Under the pieces are notes generated by a model. That model did not search any database. It worked only from the letters and a program-made list of their open reading frames with translations, and was not told where the DNA came from. The translations under genes were made by a program, and so were the position numbers. This document shows, in pieces, positions 15,952 to 23,987 of a stretch of 64,000 nucleotides of DNA (positions are counted from its first letter, which is position 1; every line of letters begins with the position of its first letter). This stretch comes from CALMKX01 sp036274895 (GTDB lineage: Bacteria > Acidobacteriota > Thermoanaerobaculia > Multivoradales > SZUA-115), in NCBI GenBank assembly GCA_036274895.1, contig DASUEU010000092.1, positions 1-64,000 on the forward strand, read 5' to 3'.

Positions 15952-17058
15952 TCAGTGCGCCGCTGCCGCGGCCAGGAAGCGGCCGTAGTTGTAGTAGGCC
16001 GCGCAGGCTCCCTCGGCCGAGACCATGGTCGCCCCCAGCGGCGTGCGCGGCGTGCACTGGCGGCCGAAGGCCGGGCAGTCGCAGGGTTTCAAAGCACCCT
16101 GCAGCACCTCGCCGCTGTGGCAGAGGGGGGACTCCCTGGCCTCGATAGCGCCCACGTCGAAGCGCGCTTCGGCGTCGAAGTCCCGGTAGGCGGCGGAGAG
16201 CTTCCAGCCGGAGCGCGGGATGACGCCGATCCCCCGCCAGGCGCGGTCGGTGACCTCGAAGACCTCGCCGAGCAGGGCCTGGGCCGGGCGGTTGCCCTCG
16301 ACGCTCACCACCCGCGAATAGGCGTTGTCCACCCTGGCCTCGCCGGCTTCGAGCAGGGCCACGGCGCGGCGGATGCCTTCGAGCAGGTCGAGGGGCTCAA
16401 AGCCGGTGACCACGATCGGCACGCCGTGCTTCTCGGCCAGCGGCGGGTACTGCCAGGTGCCCATCACGCTGCACACGTGGCCGGCGGCCAGGAACGCCTG
16501 CACGCGGTTGGCGGGGGAGCCCAGGATGGCCTCGATGGCCGGCGGCACCAGCACGTGGGAGACCAGCATCGAGAAGTTGGTGAGCCCCTGCTGGCGGGCC
16601 AAGTGCACGGCCATGGCGTTGGCCGGGGCGGTGGTCTCGAAGCCGATGCCGAAGAAGACCACCTGGCGATGGGGCAGCTCACGGGCGAGCTGGACGGCGT
16701 CCAAGGGCGAGTAGACGATGCGCACGTCGCCCCCCTCGCTCTTCACCCGGAACAGGTCCTTCTCACTGCCCGGCACCCGCAGCATGTCGCCGAAGCTGGT
16801 GAAGGTGACCTCCGGCCGGGCGGCGATGGCGAGGGCGCGGTCGATCACTTCGATCGGCGTCACGCACACCGGGCAACCCGGACCATGGATCAGCTCGATG
16901 CCCGGGGGCAGGATCTGGTCGATGCCGTTCCTGATGATCGAGTGGGTCTGGCCGCCGCAGACCTCCATGATCGCCCAGGGCCGCGTGGTCGTCCGGTGGA
17001 TCTCGGCGGCGATCCGCTGGGCGACCTCACCGTCGCGGAACTCGCTCAGGTATCTCAT
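15952..17058 (-). CDS. hypD: Hydrogenase maturation protein HypD
   Basis: HypD is the iron-sulfur scaffold on which the Fe(CN)2CO unit is assembled together with HypC. The 368 residues show its conserved cysteine sets: MEVCGGQTHSIIRNGI, IHGPGCPVCVTPIEVID, SFGDMLRVPGS, GFETTAPANA, and the C-terminal cluster region with CxxCPAFGRQCTP and SAEGACAAYYNYGR. The length is normal. The gene starts 56 bp after hypC and ends 1 bp before hypE, the usual order of a hyp operon. Confidence 0.97.
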   Translation of the reverse strand: MRYLSEFRDGEVAQRIAAEIHRTTTRPWAIMEVCGGQTHSIIRNGIDQILPPGIELIHGPGCPVCVTPIEVIDRALAIAARPEVTFTSFGDMLRVPGSEKDLFRVKSEGGDVRIVYSPLDAVQLARELPHRQVVFFGIGFETTAPANAMAVHLARQQGLTNFSMLVSHVLVPPAIEAILGSPANRVQAFLAAGHVCSVMGTWQYPPLAEKHGVPIVVTGFEPLDLLEGIRRAVALLEAGEARVDNAYSRVVSVEGNRPAQALLGEVFEVTDRAWRGIGVIPRSGWKLSAAYRDFDAEARFDVGAIEARESPLCHSGEVLQGALKPCDCPAFGRQCTPRTPLGATMVSAEGACAAYYNYGRFLAAAAAH

Positions 17059-17114
17059 CGCGGTCCTCCTGGGGAATCATCCGCCCGGCCCGCGGGCGGG
17101 CAGCCGGTCAGGTC

Positions 17115-17381
17115 TCAGTGGGGAGGCTCGGGCTCGGCCAGGCCCAGCTCCTCCTCGAGGATGCCCAGCTCCTGGAAGGTGCGCAGGGTCTCCGCGGCGC
17201 TCGCCTCGTCGATCAGGCTGATGGCGAAGCCGACGTGGACGATGGCGTACTGGCCCACCTCGGCCTCCGGCACGTAGGCCAGGCAGACCTCCTTCTTGAT
17301 GCCGCCGAAGTCCATGGAGCCCATGCGGGCGCCGAAGGTCTCGTAGATGGCTTCGATCCGACCGGGTACCGCCAGGCACAT
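17115..17381 (-). CDS. hypC: Hydrogenase maturation chaperone HypC
   Basis: HypC partners HypD in iron-centre assembly and delivers it to the large-subunit precursor. The 88-residue chain begins MCLAVPGRI; Cys2 is the essential residue once Met is removed. GQYAIVHVGFAISLIDEASA follows as in the family. A GGAGCG ribosome site lies just upstream of the ATG. It sits 35 bp after hypB. Confidence 0.97.
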   Translation of the reverse strand: MCLAVPGRIEAIYETFGARMGSMDFGGIKKEVCLAYVPEAEVGQYAIVHVGFAISLIDEASAAETLRTFQELGILEEELGLAEPEPPH

Positions 17382-17416
17382 GGCAGGCGCTCCTTCCGTT
17401 TGCCGTCTCGGCTGGC

Positions 17417-18100
17417 TCAGGCCCCGGCGACGAGGCCCACCAGCCCGGGGCGCCGGGCTGCCAGCAGGTCGAGCCAGGCGTCGAGGCCCTGGCCGGTCCT
17501 GGCCGAGGTCTCGAGGATCGGCAGACCAGGTCGCACCGCGTGGATGTTGGCGCGCGCCGTCGCCAGGTCGAAGCCGCAGGCTTCGGCGAGGTCCACCTTG
17601 GTGAGCAGGGCGGCGTCGGCCGAGTTGAAGATGCCGGGGTACTTGAGCGGCTTGTCCTCACCCTCGGTGACCGACAGCAGGACCACCCGCATCTCTTCGC
17701 CCAGGTCGTAGCTCGACGGGCAGACCAGGTTGCCGACGTTCTCGATGAACAGCAGCTCGATGTCGGCCAGCCGCCAGCCTTCGAGGTGGCCGGCGATCAT
17801 CTCGGCCTCCAGGTGGCAGCGGCCGTGGGTGTTGATCTGGCGCACCGGGGCGCCGCTGGCGGCCAGGCGGCGGGCGTCGTTGTCGGTCTCGAGGTCGCCC
17901 ACCAGGGCGGCCACCTTGACGCCGCGGGCCATCAGCTCGGAGAGGGTGCGCTCGAGCAGGGCGGTCTTGCCGGTGCCGGGGCTCGAAACCAGGTTGACCA
18001 CGAAGGTGCCGGCGCTCTCGAAGCGGCCCCGCAGCTCGCGGGCCAGCTGGTCGTTCTTGTTGAGGATGCTCTGGCGCAGCTCGACGATGCGGGTACTCAT
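17417..18100 (-). CDS. hypB: Hydrogenase nickel incorporation GTPase HypB
   Basis: GTPase that, with HypA, loads nickel into the hydrogenase large subunit. The 227-residue chain has the P-loop SSPGTGKT (about 41-48), DLETDNDARR, the nickel/zinc site Cys-His in THGRCHLEAEMI, the ENVGNLVCP motif and TKVDL. It lacks the N-terminal CxxCGC or His-rich nickel-storage extension of some HypBs. The ATG at 18100 follows GGAGGG and overlaps the hypA stop by 4 bp (ATGA), indicating coupling. Confidence 0.97.
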   Translation of the reverse strand: MSTRIVELRQSILNKNDQLARELRGRFESAGTFVVNLVSSPGTGKTALLERTLSELMARGVKVAALVGDLETDNDARRLAASGAPVRQINTHGRCHLEAEMIAGHLEGWRLADIELLFIENVGNLVCPSSYDLGEEMRVVLLSVTEGEDKPLKYPGIFNSADAALLTKVDLAEACGFDLATARANIHAVRPGLPILETSARTGQGLDAWLDLLAARRPGLVGLVAGA

Positions 18101-18534
18101 GGTGGGCCCTCCGCGCCGGCTTCGGGAGCCGGCGCGGTCTCTCGGGCGAGCCCCGCTAGCGGCTCGACCGCCTCCGCGTCGCTCTCGTCCCCCTCGATCT
18201 CCAGAGCTTCGAGGGCGAGCTCGCGGCCCTGACGCAGGTCGCCCGTTGGCGTGTCGCACACGGGGCAGCGGAAGCTCTGCACCCCAGGCAGCTCACGGTC
18301 TTCGTCGCAGGTGGGGCAGTGCACCACCAGGGGCAGCTCGCGCAGGATCAGCCTCGAGCCTTCGAGCAGGGTGCCCTGGGTGGCGAGGTCATAGCTGAAC
18401 AGCAGGGCCCCCGCCTCGACCCCCGACAGCACACCGATCTGGACCCGTACTTCCACCACCCGGCGAGCCCCCGCGTTGCGGGCGGCCTCGGCGGCGGTGT
18501 CGACCAGGGAGAGGGCGATCGACAGCTCGTGCAT
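18097..18534 (-). CDS. hypA: Hydrogenase nickel incorporation protein HypA
   Basis: Nickel metallochaperone working with HypB. The 145 residues start MHELSIA, with His2 as nickel ligand, and carry the zinc-binding CPTC ... CPVC pair near 74-95. HypAs are usually about 115 residues. This one has an acidic, alanine/proline-rich extension after residue ~100 whose role is unknown. A GGAGGT ribosome site precedes the ATG at 18534. It heads the hypABCDE run and is divergent from hypF. Confidence 0.95.
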   Translation of the reverse strand: MHELSIALSLVDTAAEAARNAGARRVVEVRVQIGVLSGVEAGALLFSYDLATQGTLLEGSRLILRELPLVVHCPTCDEDRELPGVQSFRCPVCDTPTGDLRQGRELALEALEIEGDESDAEAVEPLAGLARETAPAPEAGAEGPP

Positions 18535-18555
18535 GGGCGGTGACCTCCGTGGACC

Positions 18556-18576
18556 TGCCGATGTCGGCAGTATAGT
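18556..18576. promoter_or_regulatory. Inverted repeat and -10 box between hypA and hypF
   Basis: The 63-bp divergent gap holds TGCCGA-TG-TCGGCA (18556-18569), a perfect 6-bp inverted repeat, immediately followed by TATAGT (18571-18576) reading toward hypF. A dimeric regulator bound here would cover the hypF promoter and could control both directions. hypF would then have a leader of about 15 nt and no Shine-Dalgarno. Candidate only. Confidence 0.4.
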
Positions 18577-18597
18577 GGCACTCGAGACCGCTCGGCG

Positions 18598-20946
18598 ATG
18601 ACCACGAGGCACAGGATCCGGGTCCGCGGCATCGTCCAGGGCGTGGGCTTCCGCCCCTTCGTCTACCGCCTGGCCACCTCCCTCGAGCTTTCCGGCTTCG
18701 TGCGCAACGAGCCCGAGGGAGTGCTGATCGAGGTCGAGGGGGACGAGGGGGATCTGGCGACCTTCGAGCATCGTCTGCGGGCGGACGGCCCACCCCTGGC
18801 CGCCATCGAGTCCCTCGACAGCCGGGCGATCCCCGCGGCCGGCGCCGCGGCCTTCGCCATCGAGGAGAGCGCCCCGGCGGCGGCGCTCACCACCCAGGTG
18901 CCCCCCGACATCGCCCTCTGCGACGCCTGCCGGGCGGAGATGCTCGACCCGACCAACCGCCGCTTCCGCCACCCCTTCATCAACTGCACGGACTGTGGCC
19001 CCCGCTTCACCGTCATCACCGGCCTGCCCTACGACCGGCCGGCCACCACTCTGGCGCACTTCCCCCTCTGCCCGGAGTGCGCGGCCGAGTACCGGGATCC
19101 CCGCTCGCGCCGCTTCCACGCCGAGCCGATCGCCTGCCCGGCCTGTGGGCCCCGCCTCGGCTTCTGCGCCACCGGCGAGCGGGGCCCGAACCTCTTCGGC
19201 GAGGCGGCCCTGGCGGCGGGCTCGTCGGTGCTGGCGGCGGGAGGCATCCTGGCGATCAAAGGCGTGGGAGGCTTCCACCTCGCCTGCGATGCCACCTCGG
19301 CGGCGGCCGTGGCGCGGCTTCGCGAGCGCAAGGGCAGGGGCCAAAAGCCCTTCGCCCTGATGATGCGGGACCTCGAGGTGGTGCGCCGCTATGCGCGGGT
19401 GCGGCCCGAAGAGGAGGAGTTGCTGCTCGGCCGCGAGCGGCCGATCGTGCTGCTCGCGCGCCACCCCGACGCGGCCTTCCCCCTCGCCCAAGGGGTGGCG
19501 CCAAAGCAGCTCACCCTTGGTGTGATGCTGCCCTACGCGCCCCTTCACGAGCTGCTGCTCGGGGAGAAGCCCCTGGTGATGACCTCCGGCAACCGCAGCG
19601 AGGAGCCGATCGCCCGTGAGGACGACGAGGCCTTGGAGCGCCTGGGGGACCTCGCCGACGCCTTCCTCGTGCACGACCGGCCCATCCACGCCGCCTGTGA
19701 CGACTCGGTGGTGCGCCACGCCCTGGGCGGCATTCTGCCCCTGCGCCGCTCGCGGGGCTTCGCCCCGGCGCCGCTGCCCCTGCCGGCCCCGGCGCCGCCC
19801 CTGCTGGCCGTGGGCGGCGAGCTCAAGTCCGTCTTCGCCCTGACCGAGGGGCGGCACGCCTTCCTCTCCCAGCACCTGGGAGACCTCGAGAACCTGGAGA
19901 CCACCCAGGCGTTCGAGCGGGCCCTGGCGAGCCTCTCGGAGCTGCTCCGTATTCGCCCCCATGCCGTGGCCTGCGACCTCCACCCGGGCTACTTCTCGAC
20001 CCGCTGGGCCCGGGAGTGGGCGGCGCGGGAAGGCGCGCCGCTGATCCCCGTGCAGCACCACCACGCCCACGTGGCGGCCCTGATGGCCGAGCACGGCCTT
20101 GCGGGCGAGAGCCCGGTGCTCGGGGTGGCTTTCGACGGCACCGGCTACGGCACGGACGGCACCATCTGGGGCGGTGAGCTGCTGCTCGCGGACTACCGCG
20201 GCTTCGAGCGCCTGGGGCACCTGGCGCCGGTGTGGCTGCCCGGGGGCGACGCGGCCGTGCGCAAGCCGGCGCGCATGGCCCTGGCGCACCTCGCCGCCGC
20301 CGGCCTGCCTTGGGACGAGGCCCTGCCCCCGGTGGCCGCGACCACGGAGACCGAGCGGCGCCTGCTCGCCCGCCAGCTCGAGACCGGCTTCGCCTCGGTC
20401 GCGACCACCAGCGCCGGCCGGCTCTTCGACGCCGTGGCGGCCCTGCTGGGCATCTGCCTGGAGGCGACCTACGAGGGCCAGCCGGCGATCGAGCTGGAGG
20501 CCGCCGCCGAGGGCTTCGCGGACGACGGGGCGTGGTGCTTCGAGGTACGAGAAGGTCCGCCCTGGTTGGCGGACCCGGCTTCGGTGCTCGCCGGGATGAG
20601 CCAAGGGCTCGGAGCGGGCGTGCCTCTCGGGTTGCTTTCGGCGCGCTTCCATGGTGCGGTGGCCCGCCTGATCGTCAAGCTGTGCGAACGAGCGCGGGCG
20701 TCCTCGGGCGTGGCGACGGTGGGCTTGACCGGCGGAGTGTTCCAGAACGTCCGCTTGCTGTCGGCGGCGGTCGAGGGGCTGGAGGCTGCCGGCTTCATGG
20801 TCTTGGTCCATCGCCGGGTGCCCCCCAACGACGGCGGCCTCGCCCTGGGCCAGGCGGCGGTCGCTGCCTACGGCGGCGGACTGGGCTCCAAGGACGGCTC
20901 CGCGTCCGGCGGTGCGAGGCGTTCGCTGAGGAGGGTTGAGCCATGA
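18598..20946 (+). CDS. hypF: Carbamoyltransferase HypF
   Basis: Makes the carbamoyl precursor of the hydrogenase cyanide ligands from carbamoyl phosphate and ATP and passes it to HypE. The 782 residues show all modules in order: acylphosphatase domain (about 1-90, IVQGVGFRPFVYRLA), two zinc fingers (CDACRAEM/CTDCGPRF and CPECAAEY/CPACGPRL), a YrdC-like domain (about 195-380, KGVGGFHLACDA), and a Kae1-like C-terminal domain with QHHHAHVAALMAEHG and FDGTGYGTDGTIWGGEL. The stop overlaps the start of the nickel permease by 4 bp. Confidence 0.97.
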   Translation: MTTRHRIRVRGIVQGVGFRPFVYRLATSLELSGFVRNEPEGVLIEVEGDEGDLATFEHRLRADGPPLAAIESLDSRAIPAAGAAAFAIEESAPAAALTTQVPPDIALCDACRAEMLDPTNRRFRHPFINCTDCGPRFTVITGLPYDRPATTLAHFPLCPECAAEYRDPRSRRFHAEPIACPACGPRLGFCATGERGPNLFGEAALAAGSSVLAAGGILAIKGVGGFHLACDATSAAAVARLRERKGRGQKPFALMMRDLEVVRRYARVRPEEEELLLGRERPIVLLARHPDAAFPLAQGVAPKQLTLGVMLPYAPLHELLLGEKPLVMTSGNRSEEPIAREDDEALERLGDLADAFLVHDRPIHAACDDSVVRHALGGILPLRRSRGFAPAPLPLPAPAPPLLAVGGELKSVFALTEGRHAFLSQHLGDLENLETTQAFERALASLSELLRIRPHAVACDLHPGYFSTRWAREWAAREGAPLIPVQHHHAHVAALMAEHGLAGESPVLGVAFDGTGYGTDGTIWGGELLLADYRGFERLGHLAPVWLPGGDAAVRKPARMALAHLAAAGLPWDEALPPVAATTETERRLLARQLETGFASVATTSAGRLFDAVAALLGICLEATYEGQPAIELEAAAEGFADDGAWCFEVREGPPWLADPASVLAGMSQGLGAGVPLGLLSARFHGAVARLIVKLCERARASSGVATVGLTGGVFQNVRLLSAAVEGLEAAGFMVLVHRRVPPNDGGLALGQAAVAAYGGGLGSKDGSASGGARRSLRRVEP

Positions 20947-21632
20947 TCGAGCTGCTGAGCCTGGGGGGAGCGGGATTCGTCATCGGCTTCCGCCACGCCT
21001 TCGAGCCAGATCACCTGGCCGCGGTGTCCACCCTGGCCACCCGCCAGGGTGGCTGGCGGGACGCGGCCCGGTTGGGCGTGGCCTGGGGCCTGGGGCACAC
21101 CCTGACGGTGGGCCTCGCGGTGCTGCTCTTGGCCCTGCTGGACTTGCAGCTGCCAGAGGTCTTCCACCTCTCCGCGGAGCTGGGCGTGGCGCTGCTGCTG
21201 ATCGTCCTGGGTGGATCGACGCTGTGGGCCTGGCGCAAGCGGCAGGGCTCGGCGCCCTGGCTCGGCGTTGCTTCGTCCGCCCACCCACACTCCCACCCTC
21301 ACCACACCAGCCCCACGGCCCTGCGCGACGCCCGCCAGTCCTTCGGCTTCGGCCTCGCTCACGGCCTCGCCGGCAGTGGCTCGATCCTGGTGCTCTTGGC
21401 CGCCACCGCCGCCACCCAAAGCGAGCGACTGGCCTACTTCCTGCCCTTCGGCGCGGGCACCGTGGGCGGCATGCTGCTGGTCTCCTTGCTCGTCTCGAGG
21501 GTCTCCGGCGCCGCCGCCGGCCACGACCCCCGCTGGGCCGTCACCCTCCGTCTAGCCGCCGCCCTCGCCTCCATCGCCATCGGGGTGTGGCTGGGGTGGG
21601 GGACGGTGGGGGAGCTGCGCGGGGGGGTGTGA
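20943..21632 (+). CDS. Nickel/cobalt permease (NicO/NiCoT-like)
   Basis: A 229-residue membrane protein with six predicted helices. The signature HAFEPDH in helix 1 corresponds to the HX4DH nickel/cobalt motif, and a His-rich loop (SSAHPHSHPHHTS) near residues 110-123 would collect metal. ATGA overlap with hypF ties it to hydrogenase maturation, so nickel is the likely ion. Cobalt cannot be excluded, and some members of this family are annotated UreH-like. Confidence 0.85.
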   Translation: MIELLSLGGAGFVIGFRHAFEPDHLAAVSTLATRQGGWRDAARLGVAWGLGHTLTVGLAVLLLALLDLQLPEVFHLSAELGVALLLIVLGGSTLWAWRKRQGSAPWLGVASSAHPHSHPHHTSPTALRDARQSFGFGLAHGLAGSGSILVLLAATAATQSERLAYFLPFGAGTVGGMLLVSLLVSRVSGAAAGHDPRWAVTLRLAAALASIAIGVWLGWGTVGELRGGV

Positions 21633-21658
21633 GGGAGGGATCGGGGGCCGGAGCCGGT

Positions 21659-21686
21659 TTGGCGGTCGGGCTGCGTGCTTTACACT
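21659..21686 (+). promoter_or_regulatory. Candidate promoter of the small two-gene cassette
   Basis: TTGGCG (21659-21664), 16 bp spacing, TACACT (21681-21686) upstream of the HicB-like gene. It is a moderate match to a housekeeping promoter in an otherwise GC-rich gap and would start transcription near 21693. Confidence 0.4.
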
Positions 21687-21744
21687 ACGCGCACGGAGCG
21701 CGGGCTCGGGGACAGCCGTGATGCACAACGAGGGACCTTCTCTG

Positions 21745-22227
21745 ATGGCGAGCTATCCACTGCTCTTTGGTTATCACGACCTGGTGGCCGGCAACGGCTT
21801 CGTCGCCGCAGTGGCGGTAGACGGCCGAGCCCTGCTGGTCGACGAAGAGGGAGGAGCCTGGGTCTACGGGGTCAACCCCGGCGGCGTGGCCGCCGGCGGG
21901 GCCGACCACGGCGCCGCCACCGCCGCCTTCCGCACCACCTACCGCTCCGTGCTCCACGACATCGCGTTCGATGCCCACAGCTTCGCCGAGTTCCAGCAGC
22001 GAGTGCACGACTTCTGCCTCGAGACCAACCAGCCGACGCTCGAGGACTGGGAAGCTGCCCTGGCCGCCGTCCGGCGCGGCGAAGTGACCGCGGATTGGCT
22101 GGTGAGACGGCCGGCGGACGCGCCTTGCCGGGTCGAGGTCGTCGAGGTCGCTTCTCCCCAGCCGAGCGAGAACAAGCTGGACGAGGGGGAAGCGCTGGCC
22201 GAGCCGCCACTCGTCAACGCCGCCTGA
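21745..22227 (+). CDS. HicB-like protein, candidate antitoxin
   Basis: A 160-residue soluble protein. The first part (YPLLFGYHDLVAGNGFVAAVAVDGRALLVDEEGGAWVYGVNPGG, here split for reading) recalls the HicB partial RNase-H-like fold, in which a strand pair reads out a short dietary-style (V/G)NPGG loop. The middle is helical (QQRVHDFCLETNQPTLEDW). The ATG at 21745 is preferred because GAGGGA lies 9 nt upstream; ATG 21721 and GTG 21718 are in-frame alternatives. A small basic partner gene follows after 20 bp. The function is inferred from size, order and partner, not from a firm family match. Confidence 0.55.
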   Translation: MASYPLLFGYHDLVAGNGFVAAVAVDGRALLVDEEGGAWVYGVNPGGVAAGGADHGAATAAFRTTYRSVLHDIAFDAHSFAEFQQRVHDFCLETNQPTLEDWEAALAAVRRGEVTADWLVRRPADAPCRVEVVEVASPQPSENKLDEGEALAEPPLVNAA

Positions 22228-22247
22228 CCACGACACGCTCGCCAGAC

Positions 22248-22499
22248 GTGGGCTCCTTCAAGCTCGCCCGGCTCTCGAGCATCCTCGCCATGCTCGAGGA
22301 CTGCGCTCCTGGCCACACGGTCAAGGCCCAGACGCACAACTACTGCGTGCGCTACCAGGGGCGGACCTATCCCGCTCTGCCCAAAGGAAAGCACGGCGCC
22401 AAGGATCCCGAGATCCAGATGGGCCACGTCCGCCAGATGATCCGGCAGCTCAAGCTCGACGGCGACTGCGTCGAGAGGCACTTCCCGGATCTTGGTTAG
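22248..22499 (+). CDS. HicA-like small basic protein, candidate toxin
   Basis: An 83-residue basic protein from a GTG start. The arrangement HTVKAQTHNYCVRYQGRTYP, then PKGKHGAKDPEIQ, then GHVRQMIRQLKLD recalls the HicA fold, where a double-stranded-RNA-binding-like sheet presents a catalytic His and is followed by a helix like LRSILRQAGL. It lies 20 bp after the larger acidic partner, as expected for a toxin-antitoxin pair, although in classic hicAB the toxin comes first. Its stop codon overlaps the convergent methyltransferase stop by 2 bp. Confidence 0.5.
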   Translation: MGSFKLARLSSILAMLEDCAPGHTVKAQTHNYCVRYQGRTYPALPKGKHGAKDPEIQMGHVRQMIRQLKLDGDCVERHFPDLG

Positions 22500-23113
22500 C
22501 TGCGCCCGGCCACCCGGTAGACCACGAAGGGTAAGGGCCCGAAGGTGCGGGTGGCGGTGATGGCGAGGCCGGCTTGGTGGAGGGCGGCTTCGGCGCCGCC
22601 GGCGCTGGCGAAGCCCCGCAGGTAGGCGGTCTCGAAGCTGGCGATGGCGGCCAGGAACAGGCGACCGAGCCAGCCCGGGCCGAAGCGATAGTCCACCACC
22701 ACCAGGCCCTCCCGCGCCGTGCGCGCGGCCTCGGCCAGCACCTCCTGGCGCACGGCCTTGGGCATGTCATGCAGGGCGAAGGAGAGCAGGGCGACGTCGA
22801 AGGCCGCCTCGGCGAAGGGCAGGTGGCGGGCGTCCGCGAGGACGAAGCGGGCGCGGGGCGCCTTACGGGCCGCCTGGCGCACCATGCCTGCCGTGAAGTC
22901 CACCCCCACCACCTGGGCGCCCCGGCGTGAGGCGCGGCGGGCGATCTCGCCGGTGCCGGTGCAGAGGTCGAGCAACCTCCTCCCCGGGGCTGCGCCGGCC
23001 CAACGCACCGCGGCGCGATAGACGAAGGCGATGGGCGCCGCGAACAGGTCGTAGACCGGCCCCCAGCGGGCGAAGAAGCGGTGCAGGTACTCGGCGTAGG
23101 GATCGCGGCTCAC
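22496..23113 (-). CDS. Class I SAM methyltransferase (UbiE/MenG-like)
   Basis: A 205-residue methyltransferase. LLDLCTGTGEIARRA (about 47-61) is SAM motif I, VVGVDFTAGM motif II with the acidic ribose ligand, and FDVALLSFALHDMP motif IV. The closest resemblance is to the UbiE/MenG group that methylates quinone rings. It is the last gene of a coupled operon containing a UbiA prenyltransferase and a polyprenyl synthase, which supports a prenylated quinone or phenol substrate (inference). It starts with GTG overlapping the upstream stop (GTGA). Confidence 0.82.
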   Translation of the reverse strand: MSRDPYAEYLHRFFARWGPVYDLFAAPIAFVYRAAVRWAGAAPGRRLLDLCTGTGEIARRASRRGAQVVGVDFTAGMVRQAARKAPRARFVLADARHLPFAEAAFDVALLSFALHDMPKAVRQEVLAEAARTAREGLVVVDYRFGPGWLGRLFLAAIASFETAYLRGFASAGGAEAALHQAGLAITATRTFGPLPFVVYRVAGRS

Positions 23114-23985
23114 GGCGAGGGCGTCTCGCGGTCGCCCACCCGCTCGGCTTCGGCCAGGCTCTGCCGGGCGAGGGCGAGCATCTCGCTCTGCTCGACCGCC
23201 TGGGCCGGGTCCGGCGTGCGGGCCGCCACCTCGCGCAGCAGGGCGAGGGCCTCCGCCCGCCGCTCCGGCTGGTGGCGTAGCAGGGCCTCCGCGAGGAAGA
23301 GAGGATTGCGCGGGTCACGCCGGGAGAGGGCGCAGGCGATCCGCAGCCGGGCGATGCCCTCCCTGGGGTTGATCCAGCCGCTGAACAGGGGCACCCGCGG
23401 CGCCGTGGTGTGGAGGCGGCCGAGCAGGCGGAAGCCGCCGCCGTCGGCGTAGCTCGGGTCCAGCGCCGCCGTGCGCTCGGCGTGCCGGCGCATCTCCCCG
23501 GCGGCGTCCTTGGCCGCGGCGGCGAGCATGCCGTGCTCGAGGGCGTAGACGCCCCAGCTCACCGCCGCCCAGAAGTGCGCCGCGGCGGCCAGGGAGCAGC
23601 CGCCCTGGAGGACCTCGGCCGAGCATCTGCCCTGAGGGTCGGTGACGGCCACGGCCGCCAGGGCTAGCTCGAGCTGGCGATCGTGAAGGCGGCGCCGCTC
23701 CCCCGGGTCGGCGGTGGCGAAGTGGCCCTGGAAGTACAACGCTTCGATCAACCTGAGCTGGAGGTCCACCCGCCCGGGCTCGGCGGCCAGGGCCTGCTGG
23801 TAAGCCGCCACGGCCTCGCCCACCGGTCCGGGCGACACCTCGCCGGTCGTCTCGAAGCCCTCGGCGCGGCGCGCCCAGGCCGCATCGCCCTGTGCCTCCG
23901 CGCGAATGGCCGGATCCTCCTGTGCCCACCCGGTGCCGGCCAGCAGCAGGGCCATCCCGAGGACGCGACCGAGGTCACGGAGCAT
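23110..23985 (-). CDS. Exported TPR-like helical-repeat protein
   Basis: A 291-residue protein with a signal peptide (LGRVLGMALLLAGTGWAQ). The mature part is alanine/leucine-rich paired helices in TPR style (AVAAYQQALAAEPGRVDLQLRLIEALYFQGH; CALSRRDPRNPLFLAEALLRHQP, each only excerpted here), so it is likely a periplasmic or lipid-facing scaffold. No catalytic motif is seen. Overlapping start and stop codons with the methyltransferase and a 2-bp gap from the prenyltransferase put it firmly in the operon. Confidence 0.7.
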   Translation of the reverse strand: MLRDLGRVLGMALLLAGTGWAQEDPAIRAEAQGDAAWARRAEGFETTGEVSPGPVGEAVAAYQQALAAEPGRVDLQLRLIEALYFQGHFATADPGERRRLHDRQLELALAAVAVTDPQGRCSAEVLQGGCSLAAAAHFWAAVSWGVYALEHGMLAAAAKDAAGEMRRHAERTAALDPSYADGGGFRLLGRLHTTAPRVPLFSGWINPREGIARLRIACALSRRDPRNPLFLAEALLRHQPERRAEALALLREVAARTPDPAQAVEQSEMLALARQSLAEAERVGDRETPSP

Positions 23986-23987
23986 CT

